64,000 nt of DNA. Source: a bacterium (GTDB lineage: Bacteria; Vulcanimicrobiota; Vulcanimicrobiia; Vulcanimicrobiales; Vulcanimicrobiaceae). A model generated the notes under the pieces. The model was not told the origin of the DNA and did not search any database. It saw only the letters and a program-made list of their open reading frames with translations. Positions 1-9,922 of the stretch are shown here, piece after piece. Positions within the stretch are counted from its first letter, which is position 1. Every line of letters begins with the position of its first letter. Location: assembly GCA_021790935.1 (NCBI GenBank), contig JAJYFL010000002.1, positions 181,140 through 245,139 of the forward strand, written 5' to 3'. A program made the translations under genes and the position numbers.

Positions 1-182
1 CCGGCGGTCTTTTTGCGTCCGGCGGCTTTCTTACGGCCGGCGGTTTTCTTACGCGCTGGGGCTTTGCTGGCCGCTGCCTTGCGAACGGCCTTCTTGCGTC
101 CACCGGATTTACGGCGTCCGCCGCGGCTCGGTTTCTTTTCTTCAACCATCGTGCCGCCGTTTTGCATCAAGTCGGAATCCAT
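1..182 (-). CDS. Ala/Lys-rich histone H1-like protein (partial, C-terminus outside window)
   Basis: The gene starts with ATG at 182 on the minus strand, 4 nt after a strong GGAGGA ribosome site, and runs off the window. The 60 visible codons give a short acidic start (MDSDLMQ) and then a highly basic low-complexity tail with repeated RKKA, GRKK and KKTAG units, typical of bacterial H1-like proteins that bind DNA without sequence specificity. No folded domain is visible. It diverges from topA, which controls supercoiling, so a nucleoid role would suit the position. Function is inferred from composition only. A KKxA-rich linker recurs in the cytochrome c gene at 11300. Confidence 0.7.
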   Translation of the reverse strand, partial: MDSDLMQNGGTMVEEKKPSRGGRRKSGGRKKAVRKAAASKAPARKKTAGRKKAAGRKKTA

Positions 183-250
183 GCATTCCTCCTCGTCCCC
201 CAGGGACGAACTCGAGAAGTTTGGATAGCGCACAGAGGCGCTTTGTGCGC

Positions 251-279
251 ATCATAAGTAATTTTCGGCAATAATGCAA
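251..279 (-). promoter_or_regulatory. Putative promoter of the H1-like gene
   Basis: On the minus strand TTGCAT (274-279) and TATGAT (251-256) are separated by exactly 17 nt. Transcription would start near 244 and give a leader of about 60 nt. That leader begins with a small hairpin (GCGCAC at 245-250 against GTGCGC at 228-233) and ends in the GGAGGA ribosome site. Confidence 0.45.
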
Positions 280-340
280 ATCAACCTGAGCGCCGCATGG
301 CATTGCGAGCGCTCGCGCGCGGCGCCGCGGCACCGCCGAC

Positions 341-380
341 GCGCTCCGAATCGGCCGGATCGCCGACCGATTCGGAGCGC
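341..380. repeat. 14-bp perfect inverted repeat upstream of topA
   Basis: GCGCTCCGAATCGG (341-354) and its exact complement (367-380) flank a 12-nt spacer. The dyad lies between the divergent H1-like gene and the topA promoter, ending just before the putative topA -35. It could be an operator or a cruciform-prone element; no T-tract follows it. Confidence 0.6.
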
Positions 381-385
381 GCTCA

Positions 386-415
386 TTGCCGTGGGGTTGA
401 CGCCGGGGTTATACT
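386..415 (+). promoter_or_regulatory. Putative topA promoter, leaderless type
   Basis: TTGCCG (386-391) and TATACT (410-415) are 18 nt apart. The -10 box ends 7 nt before the GTG start at 423, so transcription would begin at or next to the start codon. No Shine-Dalgarno sequence is present. Confidence 0.5.
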
Positions 416-422
416 AAGGCCC

Positions 423-2537
423 GTGAAAAAGCCCGTGATTATCGTGGAATCGCCCACGAAGGCGCGTACCATCAAGAAGTTCCTGCCGGCGCGGTACGTC
501 GTCAAGGCATCCGTCGGGCACGTCCGCGATCTTCCCAAGAGCACGCTGGGTGTCGACGTGGAGAACGGCTTCACGCCGAGATACCTGACGATCAAGGGCA
601 AGGGCGACGTTATCAAGGAACTCAAAGCGGCAGTCAAGGGCGCAAGCGACGTCTTCCTGGCGACCGACCCCGACCGCGAAGGCGAAGCGATCGCCTGGCA
701 TCTGGCCGAGCTGCTGAAGCTCGAGAAGCCCAAGCGGATTGAGTTGCACGAGATCACGAAGGAGGCCGCGCTGGCGGCACTCGGTGACCCGCACGCGATC
801 GATATCGACCGGGTCAACGCGCAGCAGGCGCGACGCATCTTGGACCGGCTGGTGGGTTACAAGATCTCCCCGCTGCTCTGGGCCAAGGTGCGCGGAGGCC
901 TCTCGGCCGGCCGCGTTCAGTCGGTTGCGGTCAAATTGATCGTCGATCGGGAACGTGAGATCGGGGCGTTCGATCCCATGGAGTACTGGTCGGTTACCGT
1001 GCAGCTCAGCGCTCCTTCGCAGCCGGAGCCCGTTTTCGCCGCGGACGTGGTAGCGCGCGACGGCGCGAAGTTCGAGGTCCGCAGCCAAGCCGAGGCCGAT
1101 CGCGTTCTCGCCGACCTGCGGGATGCGGCTTTCGCGGTGGCTTCGGTCAAACGCCGCGAGGTGAGGCGCCACGCGCCCGCGCCGTTCACGACCTCGACGC
1201 TTCAGCAGGAAGCCTCGCGCAAGTTGCACCTGCGCGTTCGCCGCGCCATGCAGATCGCCCAGGCGCTCTACGAGGGCGTCGATCTCGGCGGCGAAGGCAC
1301 GGTCGGGCTCATCACGTACATGCGCACCGACTCCACGCGGATCTCGGATCAAGCGCGCGAATCGGCACGCGAGTATATCGCTGCGGCCTTTGGGCCGGCG
1401 TACCACGGCGGCCGCGAGCATAAGATTCGCGAAGGAGCGCAGGACGCGCACGAGGCGATTCGTCCGACCTCGCTCCATCGAACGCCGGCGAGCCTGAGCG
1501 GCGTGCTCAAGCGCGACGAGATGCGTCTCTACACGCTCGTGTGGGAGCGATTCGTGGCCTCGCAGATGTCTGCGGCCGTCTTCGATCAGACGACGGTCGA
1601 CGTCAAGGCCATCAACTATACCTTCCGCGCGACGGGCAGCACGGTCAAGTTCGCGGGTTTCACGAGGGTCTACGAGGAAGGCAAAGACGATTCGGCGGCG
1701 CTCTCCAAAGTGCGGTTACCGCAGCTGCAGGGCGGCGAGGCTCTGGACTCCCGTGGGCTCGAGGCCAAACAGCATTTCACCGAGCCGCCGCCGCGCTTCA
1801 CAGAGGCGACGCTGGTGAAAGCGCTCGAAGAGAACCGCGTCGGCCGCCCGTCCACCTACAGCACGATCGTGGATACGATTCAAGCGCGCGGATACGTGAC
1901 GCAGGTCGATCGGCGCTTTCAACCGACGGATATCGGCTTTGCGGTTAACGATCTGCTCGTCGAGCACTTTCCCGATATCGTCGATCTCCGCTTCACCGCG
2001 CAGATGGAGGGCGGCCTCGACAGGGTGGCGGTCGGCGGCCAAGACTGGGTCGAGTTGCTGCGGACGTTTTACACGCCGTTCTTGGCCGAGCTCGAACTAG
2101 CCGAGCGCAAATTACCGCGCTTGGAGATCAAGGACGAGCCGACCGACGAGATCTGCCCGAACTGCAATCGGCCGATGGTCGTGAAGACGGGGCGCTTCGG
2201 AAAGTTTATCTCGTGCACCGGCTACCCCGAATGTAAGACGACGCGACCGATACTCAAAGATACCGGCGCCAAGTGTCCGCGGGACGGCGGCGCGGTCGTC
2301 GAACGCAGATCCCGCAAGGGCCGCACGTTCTTCGGTTGCGCGAATTACCCGAGATGCGATTTCGTTTCGTGGGATCGCCTCGTTCCCGAGCCGTGCCCGG
2401 CCTGTGGGGCACACGTCGTGGCCAAGTCGCGGCGCGGCACCGCCGCCTTGGAATGCAGCGCCGCCAAAGAGCACGACGTTTCGGCGATCGCAGCGGATGC
2501 GGGCGAGCCGCAAGGGCGCCAAGCCGCGGAAGCATGA
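423..2537 (+). CDS. topA: DNA topoisomerase I (type IA)
   Basis: This enzyme relaxes negative supercoils through a 5'-phosphotyrosine intermediate. The 704-residue protein opens with the Toprim signature (IIVESPTKA) and has the acidic motif TDPDREGEA. The active-site tyrosine is Tyr299 in [12 protein letters not shown]. The C-terminus carries zinc-ribbon repeats (CPNC...CTGYPEC; CPRD...CANYPRC; CPAC); the second has lost one cysteine. GTG at 423 is preferred over the in-frame ATG at 297, because the 42 extra residues are low-complexity and the -10 box lies inside that stretch. The 3' end overlaps trmFO by 4 nt. Confidence 0.97.
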   Translation: MKKPVIIVESPTKARTIKKFLPARYVVKASVGHVRDLPKSTLGVDVENGFTPRYLTIKGKGDVIKELKAAVKGASDVFLATDPDREGEAIAWHLAELLKLEKPKRIELHEITKEAALAALGDPHAIDIDRVNAQQARRILDRLVGYKISPLLWAKVRGGLSAGRVQSVAVKLIVDREREIGAFDPMEYWSVTVQLSAPSQPEPVFAADVVARDGAKFEVRSQAEADRVLADLRDAAFAVASVKRREVRRHAPAPFTTSTLQQEASRKLHLRVRRAMQIAQALYEGVDLGGEGTVGLITYMRTDSTRISDQARESAREYIAAAFGPAYHGGREHKIREGAQDAHEAIRPTSLHRTPASLSGVLKRDEMRLYTLVWERFVASQMSAAVFDQTTVDVKAINYTFRATGSTVKFAGFTRVYEEGKDDSAALSKVRLPQLQGGEALDSRGLEAKQHFTEPPPRFTEATLVKALEENRVGRPSTYSTIVDTIQARGYVTQVDRRFQPTDIGFAVNDLLVEHFPDIVDLRFTAQMEGGLDRVAVGGQDWVELLRTFYTPFLAELELAERKLPRLEIKDEPTDEICPNCNRPMVVKTGRFGKFISCTGYPECKTTRPILKDTGAKCPRDGGAVVERRSRKGRTFFGCANYPRCDFVSWDRLVPEPCPACGAHVVAKSRRGTAALECSAAKEHDVSAIAADAGEPQGRQAAEA

Positions 2538-3931
2538 CGCGAATCGCCGTTATCGGCGGCGGCCTCGCGGGATGCGAGGCTGCGTGGCAAGCCGCGCTGC
2601 AGGGAGCGGAGGTCGATCTGTACGAGATGCGCCCCTATAAGAGCGGCCCGGCTCACAAGACCGGCCTTCTCGCCGAACTCGTGTGCAGTAACTCGCTGCG
2701 CGGGGCCGCGCTCGAAAATGCCGTCGGCTTGCTCAAGGAAGAACTCGCGCGCCTGGACTCGGCGATCGTGGAGTCGGCACGCGAATCGGCGGTGCCGGCA
2801 GGCGGCGCGCTCGCCGTCGACCGCGAGCGCTTCGCTCGGGCCGTGGAGGCGCGTCTGCTGGGACATCCGCGCATAGCGATCCATCGCGAGGAGGTCTGCG
2901 CGATCGATCGAACGCGGCCGGCGATCGTCGCCTGCGGCCCGCTGCCGAGCGCCGCGCTGCTCTCCGAGATCGACGCTCTCATCGCCGCCACGCCGGGCGG
3001 GCGCCTGCACTACTACGATGCGGCATCGCCGATCGTTGCGGCCGATTCGATCGACGAATCGGCGATGTATCGCAAATCGCGCTACGACAAAGGCGGCGGT
3101 GACGACTACCTCAACATCCCGCTGGACGCCGAGCAGTATGGGGCGTTGCTCCACGACCTGCGGACGCTGGAGCGTCATCATCCCGCATCGTTCGAGAGCG
3201 GCGCGGATCTCGAGCCTGCATCCCCTCGCGTGCCCTACTTTGAAGGGTGCCTGCCGATCGAAGAGATGGCCGACCGCGGCGACGACGTGTTGCGCTTCGG
3301 CCCGCTCAAACCGGTCGGTCTGCGCGACCCGCGGACCGGCAAGGCTCCCTATGCCGTCGTGCAGTTACGCCAGGAGAACGCCGAGGCTACCGCGTTCAAT
3401 CTGGTCGGTTTCCAGACGCGGCTCTCGTGGCCCGCGCAGCGCCAAGCCTTCGGAAAATTGCCGGGGCTGCAGAAGGCCGAGTGGCTGCGCCTAGGCGTGA
3501 TGCACCGCAATACGTTCGTCGATTCACCGCGCCTGCTCGACCCGCAGCTGCGCTTGCGTGGAACGCCGAACGTGTGGTTGGCCGGGCAGATCACCGGTGC
3601 CGAGGGATACGTCGAGGCTGCGGCCTGCGGCGCCATGGCGGGCATACACGCGGCACGCGCCGTGCTTGGCCTTGCGCCGATTCAGTTTCCGCGTGCGAGC
3701 GCGTTTGGCGCCGTAGTCGCGCACCTGCAAAACACGCAGACGCCGGATTTTCAGCCGTCCAACGTTACCTGGGGCGCGTTCCCGGTGCCGGATGCGGGGG
3801 GATTCCCGGCCGCAGCCAAACGGGACAAGCGCGAGCGCCGGCGGCAGATGGCCGAGCGAGCGCTGGCGGCGATCGACCGGCTGAGGAGCGAACTGCGGCC
3901 CGCCGCGGTCCGCGGCGCGGGCGTCGCTTGA
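2534..3931 (+). CDS. trmFO: tRNA m5U54 methyltransferase, folate/FAD-dependent (TrmFO)
   Basis: TrmFO makes 5-methyluridine at tRNA position 54 using methylenetetrahydrofolate and FADH2. The protein is 465 residues. It begins with an FAD-binding Rossmann motif ([15 protein letters not shown]) followed by family-typical YEMRP and SNSLRG motifs. The C-terminal half has the [11 protein letters not shown] block, also characteristic of the family. Translation is coupled to topA through ATGA. The topA-trmFO-hslV-hslU order recalls the Firmicutes topA-gid-clpQ-clpY block. Confidence 0.95.
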   Translation: MTRIAVIGGGLAGCEAAWQAALQGAEVDLYEMRPYKSGPAHKTGLLAELVCSNSLRGAALENAVGLLKEELARLDSAIVESARESAVPAGGALAVDRERFARAVEARLLGHPRIAIHREEVCAIDRTRPAIVACGPLPSAALLSEIDALIAATPGGRLHYYDAASPIVAADSIDESAMYRKSRYDKGGGDDYLNIPLDAEQYGALLHDLRTLERHHPASFESGADLEPASPRVPYFEGCLPIEEMADRGDDVLRFGPLKPVGLRDPRTGKAPYAVVQLRQENAEATAFNLVGFQTRLSWPAQRQAFGKLPGLQKAEWLRLGVMHRNTFVDSPRLLDPQLRLRGTPNVWLAGQITGAEGYVEAAACGAMAGIHAARAVLGLAPIQFPRASAFGAVVAHLQNTQTPDFQPSNVTWGAFPVPDAGGFPAAAKRDKRERRRQMAERALAAIDRLRSELRPAAVRGAGVA

Positions 3932-3968
3932 AACCCCGGGCTGCCGCACCGGGTACACAGCCGTTGTC

Positions 3969-4496
3969 ATGAAGATTCGATCGACGACGATACTCGCGGT
4001 GCGCCGCGATGGCAAGCTCGCGGTCGCCGGCGACGGCCAGGTGACCTTCGACAAGACCGTGATGAAGCACGGGGCGCGTAAAGTGCGCCGGATCGCCGGA
4101 GGCAAAGTGATCGCCGGCTTCGCCGGTTCTGCCGCCGACGGGATTACCTTGCTGGAAAAGTTTGAGGCCAAGTTCAACGAGTACAAGGACCTGACGCGGG
4201 CCGCAGTCGAGCTCGCGAAGGACTGGCGCCAGGACCGCGCGCTGCGCCGGCTGGAGGCGCTGTTGATCGTCGGGACTCCGGAACACCTGCTGGTCGTGAG
4301 CGGCAACGGCGACGTCATCGAGCCCGACGAAGGCATCGCCGCGATCGGCAGCGGTGGTCCGTACGCGCAGGCTGCGGCCGCCGCGCTCGTGCGCAACACC
4401 CCGCTTCCCGCCGACGAGATAGCGCGCAAGTCGCTTGAGATCGCGGGTGAGATCTGCATCTACACCAACGATCAGATCGTGGTGGAATCGCTATGA
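3969..4496 (+). CDS. hslV: HslV peptidase subunit of the HslUV protease
   Basis: This is the proteasome-like N-terminal threonine peptidase of the HslUV (ClpQY) protease, 175 residues long. The conserved mature N-terminus TTILAVRR begins at residue 6, so a five-residue propeptide (MKIRS) must be cleaved to expose catalytic Thr6. In many homologues only Met is removed. GDGQVTF, KVRRI and the [11 protein letters not shown] block near the C-terminus are family-typical. The gene overlaps hslU by 4 nt, which fits joint expression of the complex. Confidence 0.95.
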   Translation: MKIRSTTILAVRRDGKLAVAGDGQVTFDKTVMKHGARKVRRIAGGKVIAGFAGSAADGITLLEKFEAKFNEYKDLTRAAVELAKDWRQDRALRRLEALLIVGTPEHLLVVSGNGDVIEPDEGIAAIGSGGPYAQAAAAALVRNTPLPADEIARKSLEIAGEICIYTNDQIVVESL

Positions 4497-5956
4497 ACGC
4501 CGCTGCCGAACCGGCCGCACTCGAAGGCGAACTCGCCGAACTGACTCCGCGCGCCATCGTCGCGGCCTTGGACAAGTATATCGTCGGCCAGGCCAAGGCC
4601 AAGCGTGCCGTCGCCATTGCGATGCGAAACCGCTACCGCCGCTCGCGCGTACGGCCCGAGATGCGCGAGGATATCGTGCCGAAGAACATCCTGATGATCG
4701 GACCGACCGGGGTCGGAAAGACCGAGATCGCGCGGCGGCTGGCGACGCTGGCCGGGGCGCCGTTCGTCAAGGTCGAGGCGACCAAGTACACCGAGGTCGG
4801 CTATGTCGGGCGCGACGTGGAATCGATGGTTCGCGATCTCGTCGAGCAGGCCGTTCGCACGGTGATGGAAGAGCGCCGCGAGGACGTCAAGGAGTTGGCC
4901 GCGCGCATGGCGGTCGAACGCGTGATCGACCTGCTCCATCCAGAGACCCGTCCGCCCGCCGCCCAGACGCCGGGCAATCCGTTTGCGGCAACGCTCGGGT
5001 CGATCTTCGGCAACAACTTCGCGGCGGCCCAACCGCAGCCGCCGGCGCCGCCGCCGCCAGGGGCTCCCACGGCCGACGCGCAGCGCGTGCGCGACCAGGC
5101 GCGCGCGGACGTCGAGCGTGGATTCTACGACGTTCGCCTCGTCGAGATCGAGGTCGAGGAGTCGCCGAGCATTCCAATGGGCGTGGTGGGCGGCAACTTC
5201 GACGGCGGGGCGGGCGGAGACTTAGGTGAGATGCTGGGCGGGATACTGCCCAAGAAGCGCGTGAGCAAGCGGGTGACGGTCTCGGAGGCGCGCCGCATCT
5301 TCGCGCAGGAGGAGGCCGGCAAGCTCATTGACGCGGACGCGGTCAAGCGCGAAGCGTTGCGGCGGGCGGGCGAACACGGCATCGTCTTCATCGACGAGAT
5401 CGACAAAGTCGCGGGCCGCGAAGGATCGCGCGGACCCGACGTTTCGCGCGAGGGCGTGCAGCGCGACATCCTTCCGATCGTCGAAGGCTGCACGGTGAAT
5501 ACGAAACACGGAGCGATAAAAACCGATCACGTGCTGTTCATTGCCGCCGGCGCGTTTCATATCAGCAAACCCTCGGATTTGATTCCCGAACTGCAGGGCC
5601 GTTTCCCCATCCGCGTCGAGCTCGACTCGCTGACGGCCGAGGATTTCAAGACGATACTAACCCAGCCCCAAAACGCGCTGATCGAACAGTACAAGGCGCT
5701 GCTCGCCACCGAAAACGTGACGCTCGACTTTCGGCCCGACGCGGTGGACCAGATCGCGGAGTTCGCAATGCAGGTGAACGAACAGAGCGAGAACATCGGG
5801 GCTCGCCGGTTGCACACCGTCCTCGAGCGCCTGCTCGAAGACGTCAGCTACGAAGCGCCCGAGAGAGGCGGCAGCGTCACCATCGACGGCGACTACGTGC
5901 GCGCCAAACTGCAAGACGTCGTCCGCGACGCCGAACTCACGAACTACATCTTGTAA
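4493..5956 (+). CDS. hslU: HslU ATPase subunit of the HslUV protease
   Basis: An AAA+ unfoldase of 487 residues that feeds substrates to HslV. The N-terminus has the family motif LDKYIVGQ, then Walker A GPTGVGKT (residues 70-77) and the pore motif GYVGRDVES. The intermediate domain contains a Pro/Ala-rich linker (near residues 180-190). Walker B is [11 protein letters not shown], and the sensor/arginine block ([12 protein letters not shown]) and C-terminal [10 protein letters not shown] follow. The C-terminal tail DAELTNYIL resembles the HslV-docking tail of the family. Confidence 0.96.
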   Translation: MNAAAEPAALEGELAELTPRAIVAALDKYIVGQAKAKRAVAIAMRNRYRRSRVRPEMREDIVPKNILMIGPTGVGKTEIARRLATLAGAPFVKVEATKYTEVGYVGRDVESMVRDLVEQAVRTVMEERREDVKELAARMAVERVIDLLHPETRPPAAQTPGNPFAATLGSIFGNNFAAAQPQPPAPPPPGAPTADAQRVRDQARADVERGFYDVRLVEIEVEESPSIPMGVVGGNFDGGAGGDLGEMLGGILPKKRVSKRVTVSEARRIFAQEEAGKLIDADAVKREALRRAGEHGIVFIDEIDKVAGREGSRGPDVSREGVQRDILPIVEGCTVNTKHGAIKTDHVLFIAAGAFHISKPSDLIPELQGRFPIRVELDSLTAEDFKTILTQPQNALIEQYKALLATENVTLDFRPDAVDQIAEFAMQVNEQSENIGARRLHTVLERLLEDVSYEAPERGGSVTIDGDYVRAKLQDVVRDAELTNYIL

Positions 5957-6015
5957 CCGGAGGCGCCCGCCGGCCGGAGGCGGCAATTTGACCTGTGGGG
6001 TAGAAGAGTACGGCC

Positions 6016-6540
6016 ATGGCCTACGTGCGAAGCATCATCACCGACGGGCATCCGACGCTGCGCAAAGTAGCGAAGAAGGTCGATGCCAAGGAGATCCACG
6101 ATCCGCTGTTTCAGCAGCTGATCGACGATATGTTCGTAACGATGTACGACGCGCCGGGCATCGGCCTGGCGGCGCCGCAGGTCAACGTCTCGAAGCGCCT
6201 GTTCACGGTGGACCTTCACGACGACGACCCCGCACACGGCCCTTTCGTGGTCGTCAACCCGAAGTTCGAACGGACCGAAGGTGAGATCGAGTCGCTGGAA
6301 GGGTGTCTCTCGGTGCCGGGCTACGTCGGCGAGATCACGCGCTTCGAGAGCGTCGTCGTGACGGGTCTCGATCGAGACGGTGCGAAGATCCAACTCGAAG
6401 GGACGGGCCTTTTCGCAACCTGTCTGCAGCACGAGATCGACCACCTCAACGGAGTCTTGTACGTCGACCGCGCGAAGAACGTGCGCAAGGCGCGGACGGA
6501 AGAAGAAGTCGCGGCGGCCGAATCGGCCGGCCCGCTTTAG
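6016..6540 (+). CDS. def: Peptide deformylase
   Basis: This enzyme removes the N-formyl group from nascent proteins. The 174-residue protein carries the three metal-site motifs in order: GIGLAAPQ (I), EGCLSVPG (II, with the metal-binding Cys) and HEIDHLNG (III, HExxH). It lies 59 nt after hslU and immediately before fmt, so formylation and deformylation functions are paired. The stop codon lies 7 nt before the fmt GTG. Confidence 0.96.
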   Translation: MAYVRSIITDGHPTLRKVAKKVDAKEIHDPLFQQLIDDMFVTMYDAPGIGLAAPQVNVSKRLFTVDLHDDDPAHGPFVVVNPKFERTEGEIESLEGCLSVPGYVGEITRFESVVVTGLDRDGAKIQLEGTGLFATCLQHEIDHLNGVLYVDRAKNVRKARTEEEVAAAESAGPL

Positions 6541-6547
6541 CGATTTC

Positions 6548-7450
6548 GTGCAGACGCTTTTTTGGGGAACGAGCGCGTTCGCGGTCCCGAGCTTGCACGC
6601 CGTTGCGGAGCGCACGCAGCTCGCCGGCGTGGTGACGCAGCCCGATCGTCCGGCCGGCCGCGGACGGCGGCTCCGCCCGACGCCTGTCAAGCTGGCGGCG
6701 CTGGAGCTCGGGGCTCCCGTGTACGAGCCGCTCTCCCTCCGCGAGTTCGCGGCATCGCTCGCGGGCGAGCGCTACGATCTTTTCGTGCTGGCCGCATACG
6801 GACGAATTCTGCCGCAGGCGCTCCTCGATCTGCCGAGACTCGGCGCTTTGAACGTCCATCCGAGCCTGCTGCCGCGCTATCGCGGCGCGACGCCCATACA
6901 GAGCGCGCTCCGCGACGGTGCGACGCAGACCGGTGTAAGTATCATGCTCATGGATGCAGGCACGGATACGGGGGATATCGTGCTTGCGGAGCCTACGGCG
7001 ATCGGTGCGGAGGAGACCTACGGCGAACTGCACGACCGGCTCGCGGCGCTGGGCGCGCGGCTGCTCGGGCGCGCGATCGATGCCGCCGGAGGCAAGGGGT
7101 TCGCGGCGGTCCCGCAGACGGGCGAGCCCACCGTGACGCGGCTACCGGCGAAAGAGGACCTGACCATCGATTGGTCGTGGCCCGCGCAGCGTATCGCGAA
7201 CCTAACGCGCGCGTTCTCTCCGAAGCCGGCGGCCCGCGCGCGGCTTGCCGGAATGACGGTCAAGCTGCTGCGCGCAGCGCGCGCCGACGGGGACGCCGGC
7301 GCGCCACCGGGGACCATCCTGGGCACGCGCGGCGAGGCGGTCCTCATAGCCTGCGGGGATGGCGCCGTTGCGGTTACCGCGCTCGTCGCGCCCAACCGAG
7401 GGCCCGCGACCGGGCGCGCCTTCGCGCAAAGCCTGGCCGCCGCGCGATGA
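6548..7450 (+). CDS. fmt: Methionyl-tRNA formyltransferase
   Basis: Fmt formylates initiator Met-tRNA with 10-formyltetrahydrofolate. The 300-residue protein has the expected FWGTSAFAVPSL start, the HPSLLPRYRGATPIQ catalytic block (Asn/His/Asp chemistry) and a C-terminal tRNA-binding domain. GTG at 6548 is chosen because it places the family start right after def; the frame is open further upstream only as a shadow of def. It overlaps rsmB by 4 nt. Confidence 0.94.
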   Translation: MQTLFWGTSAFAVPSLHAVAERTQLAGVVTQPDRPAGRGRRLRPTPVKLAALELGAPVYEPLSLREFAASLAGERYDLFVLAAYGRILPQALLDLPRLGALNVHPSLLPRYRGATPIQSALRDGATQTGVSIMLMDAGTDTGDIVLAEPTAIGAEETYGELHDRLAALGARLLGRAIDAAGGKGFAAVPQTGEPTVTRLPAKEDLTIDWSWPAQRIANLTRAFSPKPAARARLAGMTVKLLRAARADGDAGAPPGTILGTRGEAVLIACGDGAVAVTALVAPNRGPATGRAFAQSLAAAR

Positions 7451-8781
7451 ACGCTCGTGAAACGGCGCTCGCAGTGGTGCGCGACGTCTTTCCCGCCGAA
7501 GCGGTGCCAATCGAGCGAAGCGCTCAAGAAGCGCTCGACTATCGCTTGCGGAAGGGGACTCTCGATGCACGCGACCGCGCGTTCGCAACGCAATTGGCGT
7601 ACGGTGCGATCAAGATGCGCCGGACGCTCGACTGGTACGTGCGCCCGTACGTCGGAGCCCGCGGGAAGCCGCTCCCACCGGTCATTGCCGAGATCCTGCG
7701 GCTAGCCGTCTACGAGCTGGTCTTTACGGACGCGCGCGAACACGCGACCGTGAGCGAGTTCGTGGGCCTGGCGAAGCGATACGGGCATCGCGGGACCGCC
7801 GGACTCGTCAACGCCGTGCTGCGGACCTTCCTGCGCGACCGGCCGCCTCCGCCGCGGCGCGAACTCTTCGACGATGAGAGCGACTTTCTGGGTACCGCGT
7901 ACTCGTTCCCAACGTGGCTGGTTCGCCAATTGCGGGAGACCTTCGGCGCGGAACGCCTCGAAGCGGTTCTCGACGGGTGCAATAAGCCCGCGCAGAGTGC
8001 CGTCGCCGTCAACCGCACGCGCGATACGCGCGATACGGTGCGCGCGTGGTTTGCCGAACGCGGCAGCAGCGCGGAATCTTCGCCGCTGGCCGAGGACGCG
8101 GTGCTCGTCGGGGACGCGGCGCTCGCCCGCGCGAGCGAACGCACCGCGGCGGGCCGGTGGTGGGTGCAGAGTGAAGCTTCGGCGATACCGGTCGACGTCT
8201 TGAACCCGCAGCCCGGCGACCGGGTTCTGGACGCGTGCAGCGGGCGCGGGAACAAGGCACTGCAGATCGCCGCGCGCCTCGGCGGCGAAGGCTCGCTGGT
8301 CTGTGTCGACCGTGATGCGCGCAAGTCGGCTATTCTTGCCGAGCGTTTGCCGGCGGCGGGCGTGGCCGCGTCGGTCGTCACGGGCGATGCGGTGCGGTTC
8401 TCGGCCGAGCGAACCTTCGACCGCGTATTGCTGGACGCCCCATGTTCGGGCGTCGGTGTCGTAGCGCGCCATCCCGAGGCGAGGTGGCGTAAACGGCACG
8501 ACGACGGAGAACGTTTGGCCGGCGCACAACGCGAGCTCCTGGCAGCCTTGGCCGAGCGTGTGGCCGAAGGCGGAACGCTCGTCTACGCCGTCTGTTCGAC
8601 CGATCCTCGCGAAACCACGGAGGTCGTCGAAGCATTCTTGTCGCGGCCGGATTTCTCGCGCGGCCCGGCCCCCGCGCGGTGTGCGTTCCTCCGGAACTCC
8701 AGGGGTGACCTCGTCGTACCGCCCGGCTTGGACGGGCGCGATGGATTCTTTATCGCGTGCTTTGAGAGGACGGCGCGGTGA
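7447..8781 (+). CDS. rsmB: 16S rRNA m5C967 methyltransferase RsmB
   Basis: The 444-residue protein has an N-terminal NusB-like domain (to about residue 140) and a SAM-dependent m5C methyltransferase domain. Motif I reads VLDACSGRGNKA. The two cysteines of the mechanism sit in LDAPCSGVG (releasing Cys) and VYAVCSTDP (catalytic Cys). The fmt-rsmB pairing is common in bacteria. The start overlaps the fmt stop (ATGA), and the stop overlaps the next start (GTGA). Confidence 0.95.
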   Translation: MNARETALAVVRDVFPAEAVPIERSAQEALDYRLRKGTLDARDRAFATQLAYGAIKMRRTLDWYVRPYVGARGKPLPPVIAEILRLAVYELVFTDAREHATVSEFVGLAKRYGHRGTAGLVNAVLRTFLRDRPPPPRRELFDDESDFLGTAYSFPTWLVRQLRETFGAERLEAVLDGCNKPAQSAVAVNRTRDTRDTVRAWFAERGSSAESSPLAEDAVLVGDAALARASERTAAGRWWVQSEASAIPVDVLNPQPGDRVLDACSGRGNKALQIAARLGGEGSLVCVDRDARKSAILAERLPAAGVAASVVTGDAVRFSAERTFDRVLLDAPCSGVGVVARHPEARWRKRHDDGERLAGAQRELLAALAERVAEGGTLVYAVCSTDPRETTEVVEAFLSRPDFSRGPAPARCAFLRNSRGDLVVPPGLDGRDGFFIACFERTAR

Positions 8782-9470
8782 GTTGGTTCGCGCGGATCGA
8801 GGAGTCGTGCGCGGCGTTCATCGAGCGCGCGTTCGCGAAGACCTTTCCCAGCGACTTGGAGCCCTCGCAGATCGCGCGGAAGCTCGTCTCCACGATGGAA
8901 GCACGAACCGACGGCGACGACCGGCAGCTGCGCGCCCCGGACACGTACGAAGTCTACGTCAATCCGGCCGATTTCGAGCGCCTCGCGCCTCATCGAGATT
9001 ACCTGCAGCGCGAATGGAGCGCGCTGCTCTCCGACATGGCCGAACGGGTCGGAATCGGGTTGCGGCACGAACCGCAGGTCACGCTCTTTGCAGACGACGA
9101 GATCGTAGCGGGCGCGATGGAGATCGACGTCGTTCAAAGCGAGCCGGAGCGAGCTCGGCACAACGCGCCGGCTCCGGCGCGGTACGTCCTGCGCATGGTC
9201 AAAGGCGTCCCCCCCGACGCGGTCTTCGCGCTAGGTACGTCAACCCGCGTCGGACGCAGCCGCGACCGCGAGATCTTCTTGGTCGACCCCAGCGTTTCGC
9301 GCAACCACGCGGTCGTCGAGACGGACGCCGAGGGCCCCGTCGTGCGCGACCTCGGTTCGACGAACGGCACGTTTGTGAACGGGGAGCGCGTCGCCGACCG
9401 GCGCCTGCGGCCAGGGGACGTGGTGGCGTTTGGGAACACGCAACTGCGATGCGAGGCGTCGCAAGCGTGA
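8778..9470 (+). CDS. FhaA-like protein (DUF3662 plus FHA domain)
   Basis: A 230-residue protein with an N-terminal DUF3662-type region (SWFARIEESCAAFIERAFAK) and a C-terminal FHA phosphothreonine-binding domain. FHA residues are visible as TRVGRS, SVSRNHAVVE and DLGSTNGTFVNG. In Actinobacteria FhaA sits in a cell-wall operon with a SEDS protein and Ser/Thr kinase substrates; here too an FHA gene and a SEDS gene follow. No kinase gene is visible in the window. GTG start overlaps rsmB by 4 nt. Confidence 0.88.
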   Translation: MSWFARIEESCAAFIERAFAKTFPSDLEPSQIARKLVSTMEARTDGDDRQLRAPDTYEVYVNPADFERLAPHRDYLQREWSALLSDMAERVGIGLRHEPQVTLFADDEIVAGAMEIDVVQSEPERARHNAPAPARYVLRMVKGVPPDAVFALGTSTRVGRSRDREIFLVDPSVSRNHAVVETDAEGPVVRDLGSTNGTFVNGERVADRRLRPGDVVAFGNTQLRCEASQA

Positions 9471-9486
9471 ACCGGAGCGGGGCGCG

Positions 9487-9918
9487 ATGACCTTCGTTGC
9501 GCAGATGCGGCTGGGATCTCTCGAGATACTGAGCGTGCTGGCCGCGTTCGTCCTGTTCGCAGGGCGCGTGCGCGTGCACCCGCCCGAGGATTGCGGCGGC
9601 ATCGGGCCGGTCCGCATCGAACTCGAGGTGCGCCGGGGCGCGCAGGTGCGCAGCGTCGAAGGGCTTTGCCCCATGATGGTCGGTCGCTCGAATCAAGCCG
9701 ATCTCATCCTCTCCGATCCCGAAGTGAGCCGCCGGCACGCGCGTTTCGAATGCGAGAAGGACGTGGTCTATATCGCGGACTTACAGAGCAGCAACGGTAC
9801 GTTCTTGAACGGCGAACGAATCTCCGAGAGCATCGAGGTGCTTCCGGGCGACGTCATCGACGTAGGGACTACGCGTTTGACGTTCGTTCGCGCGGCGCGG
9901 GCGCCGTGGCCGGCGTGA
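9487..9918 (+). CDS. Membrane-anchored FHA-domain protein (FhaB-like)
   Basis: This 143-residue protein has one N-terminal membrane helix (ILSVLAAFVLFAGRV, about residues 13-27), a short linker and an FHA domain with MVGRSNQADLIL, EVSRRHARFE and DLQSSNGTFLNGERI. It should hold a phosphothreonine reader at the inner membrane, next to the SEDS glycosyltransferase encoded 4 nt downstream. ATG at 9487 is chosen over an upstream in-frame ATG (9430) that lies inside the previous gene. Confidence 0.85.
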   Translation: MTFVAQMRLGSLEILSVLAAFVLFAGRVRVHPPEDCGGIGPVRIELEVRRGAQVRSVEGLCPMMVGRSNQADLILSDPEVSRRHARFECEKDVVYIADLQSSNGTFLNGERISESIEVLPGDVIDVGTTRLTFVRAARAPWPA

Positions 9919-9922
9919 GGCC

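Noticed and set aside
397-402. TTGACG as the topA -35 box
   Set aside because: It is only 7 nt from the TATACT box, far too close. TTGCCG at 386-391 gives an 18-nt spacer.
414-1478. Long minus-strand open frame (354 codons) opposite topA
   Set aside because: It is a mirror of the high-GC topA coding frame. The protein has no domain and topA is certain.
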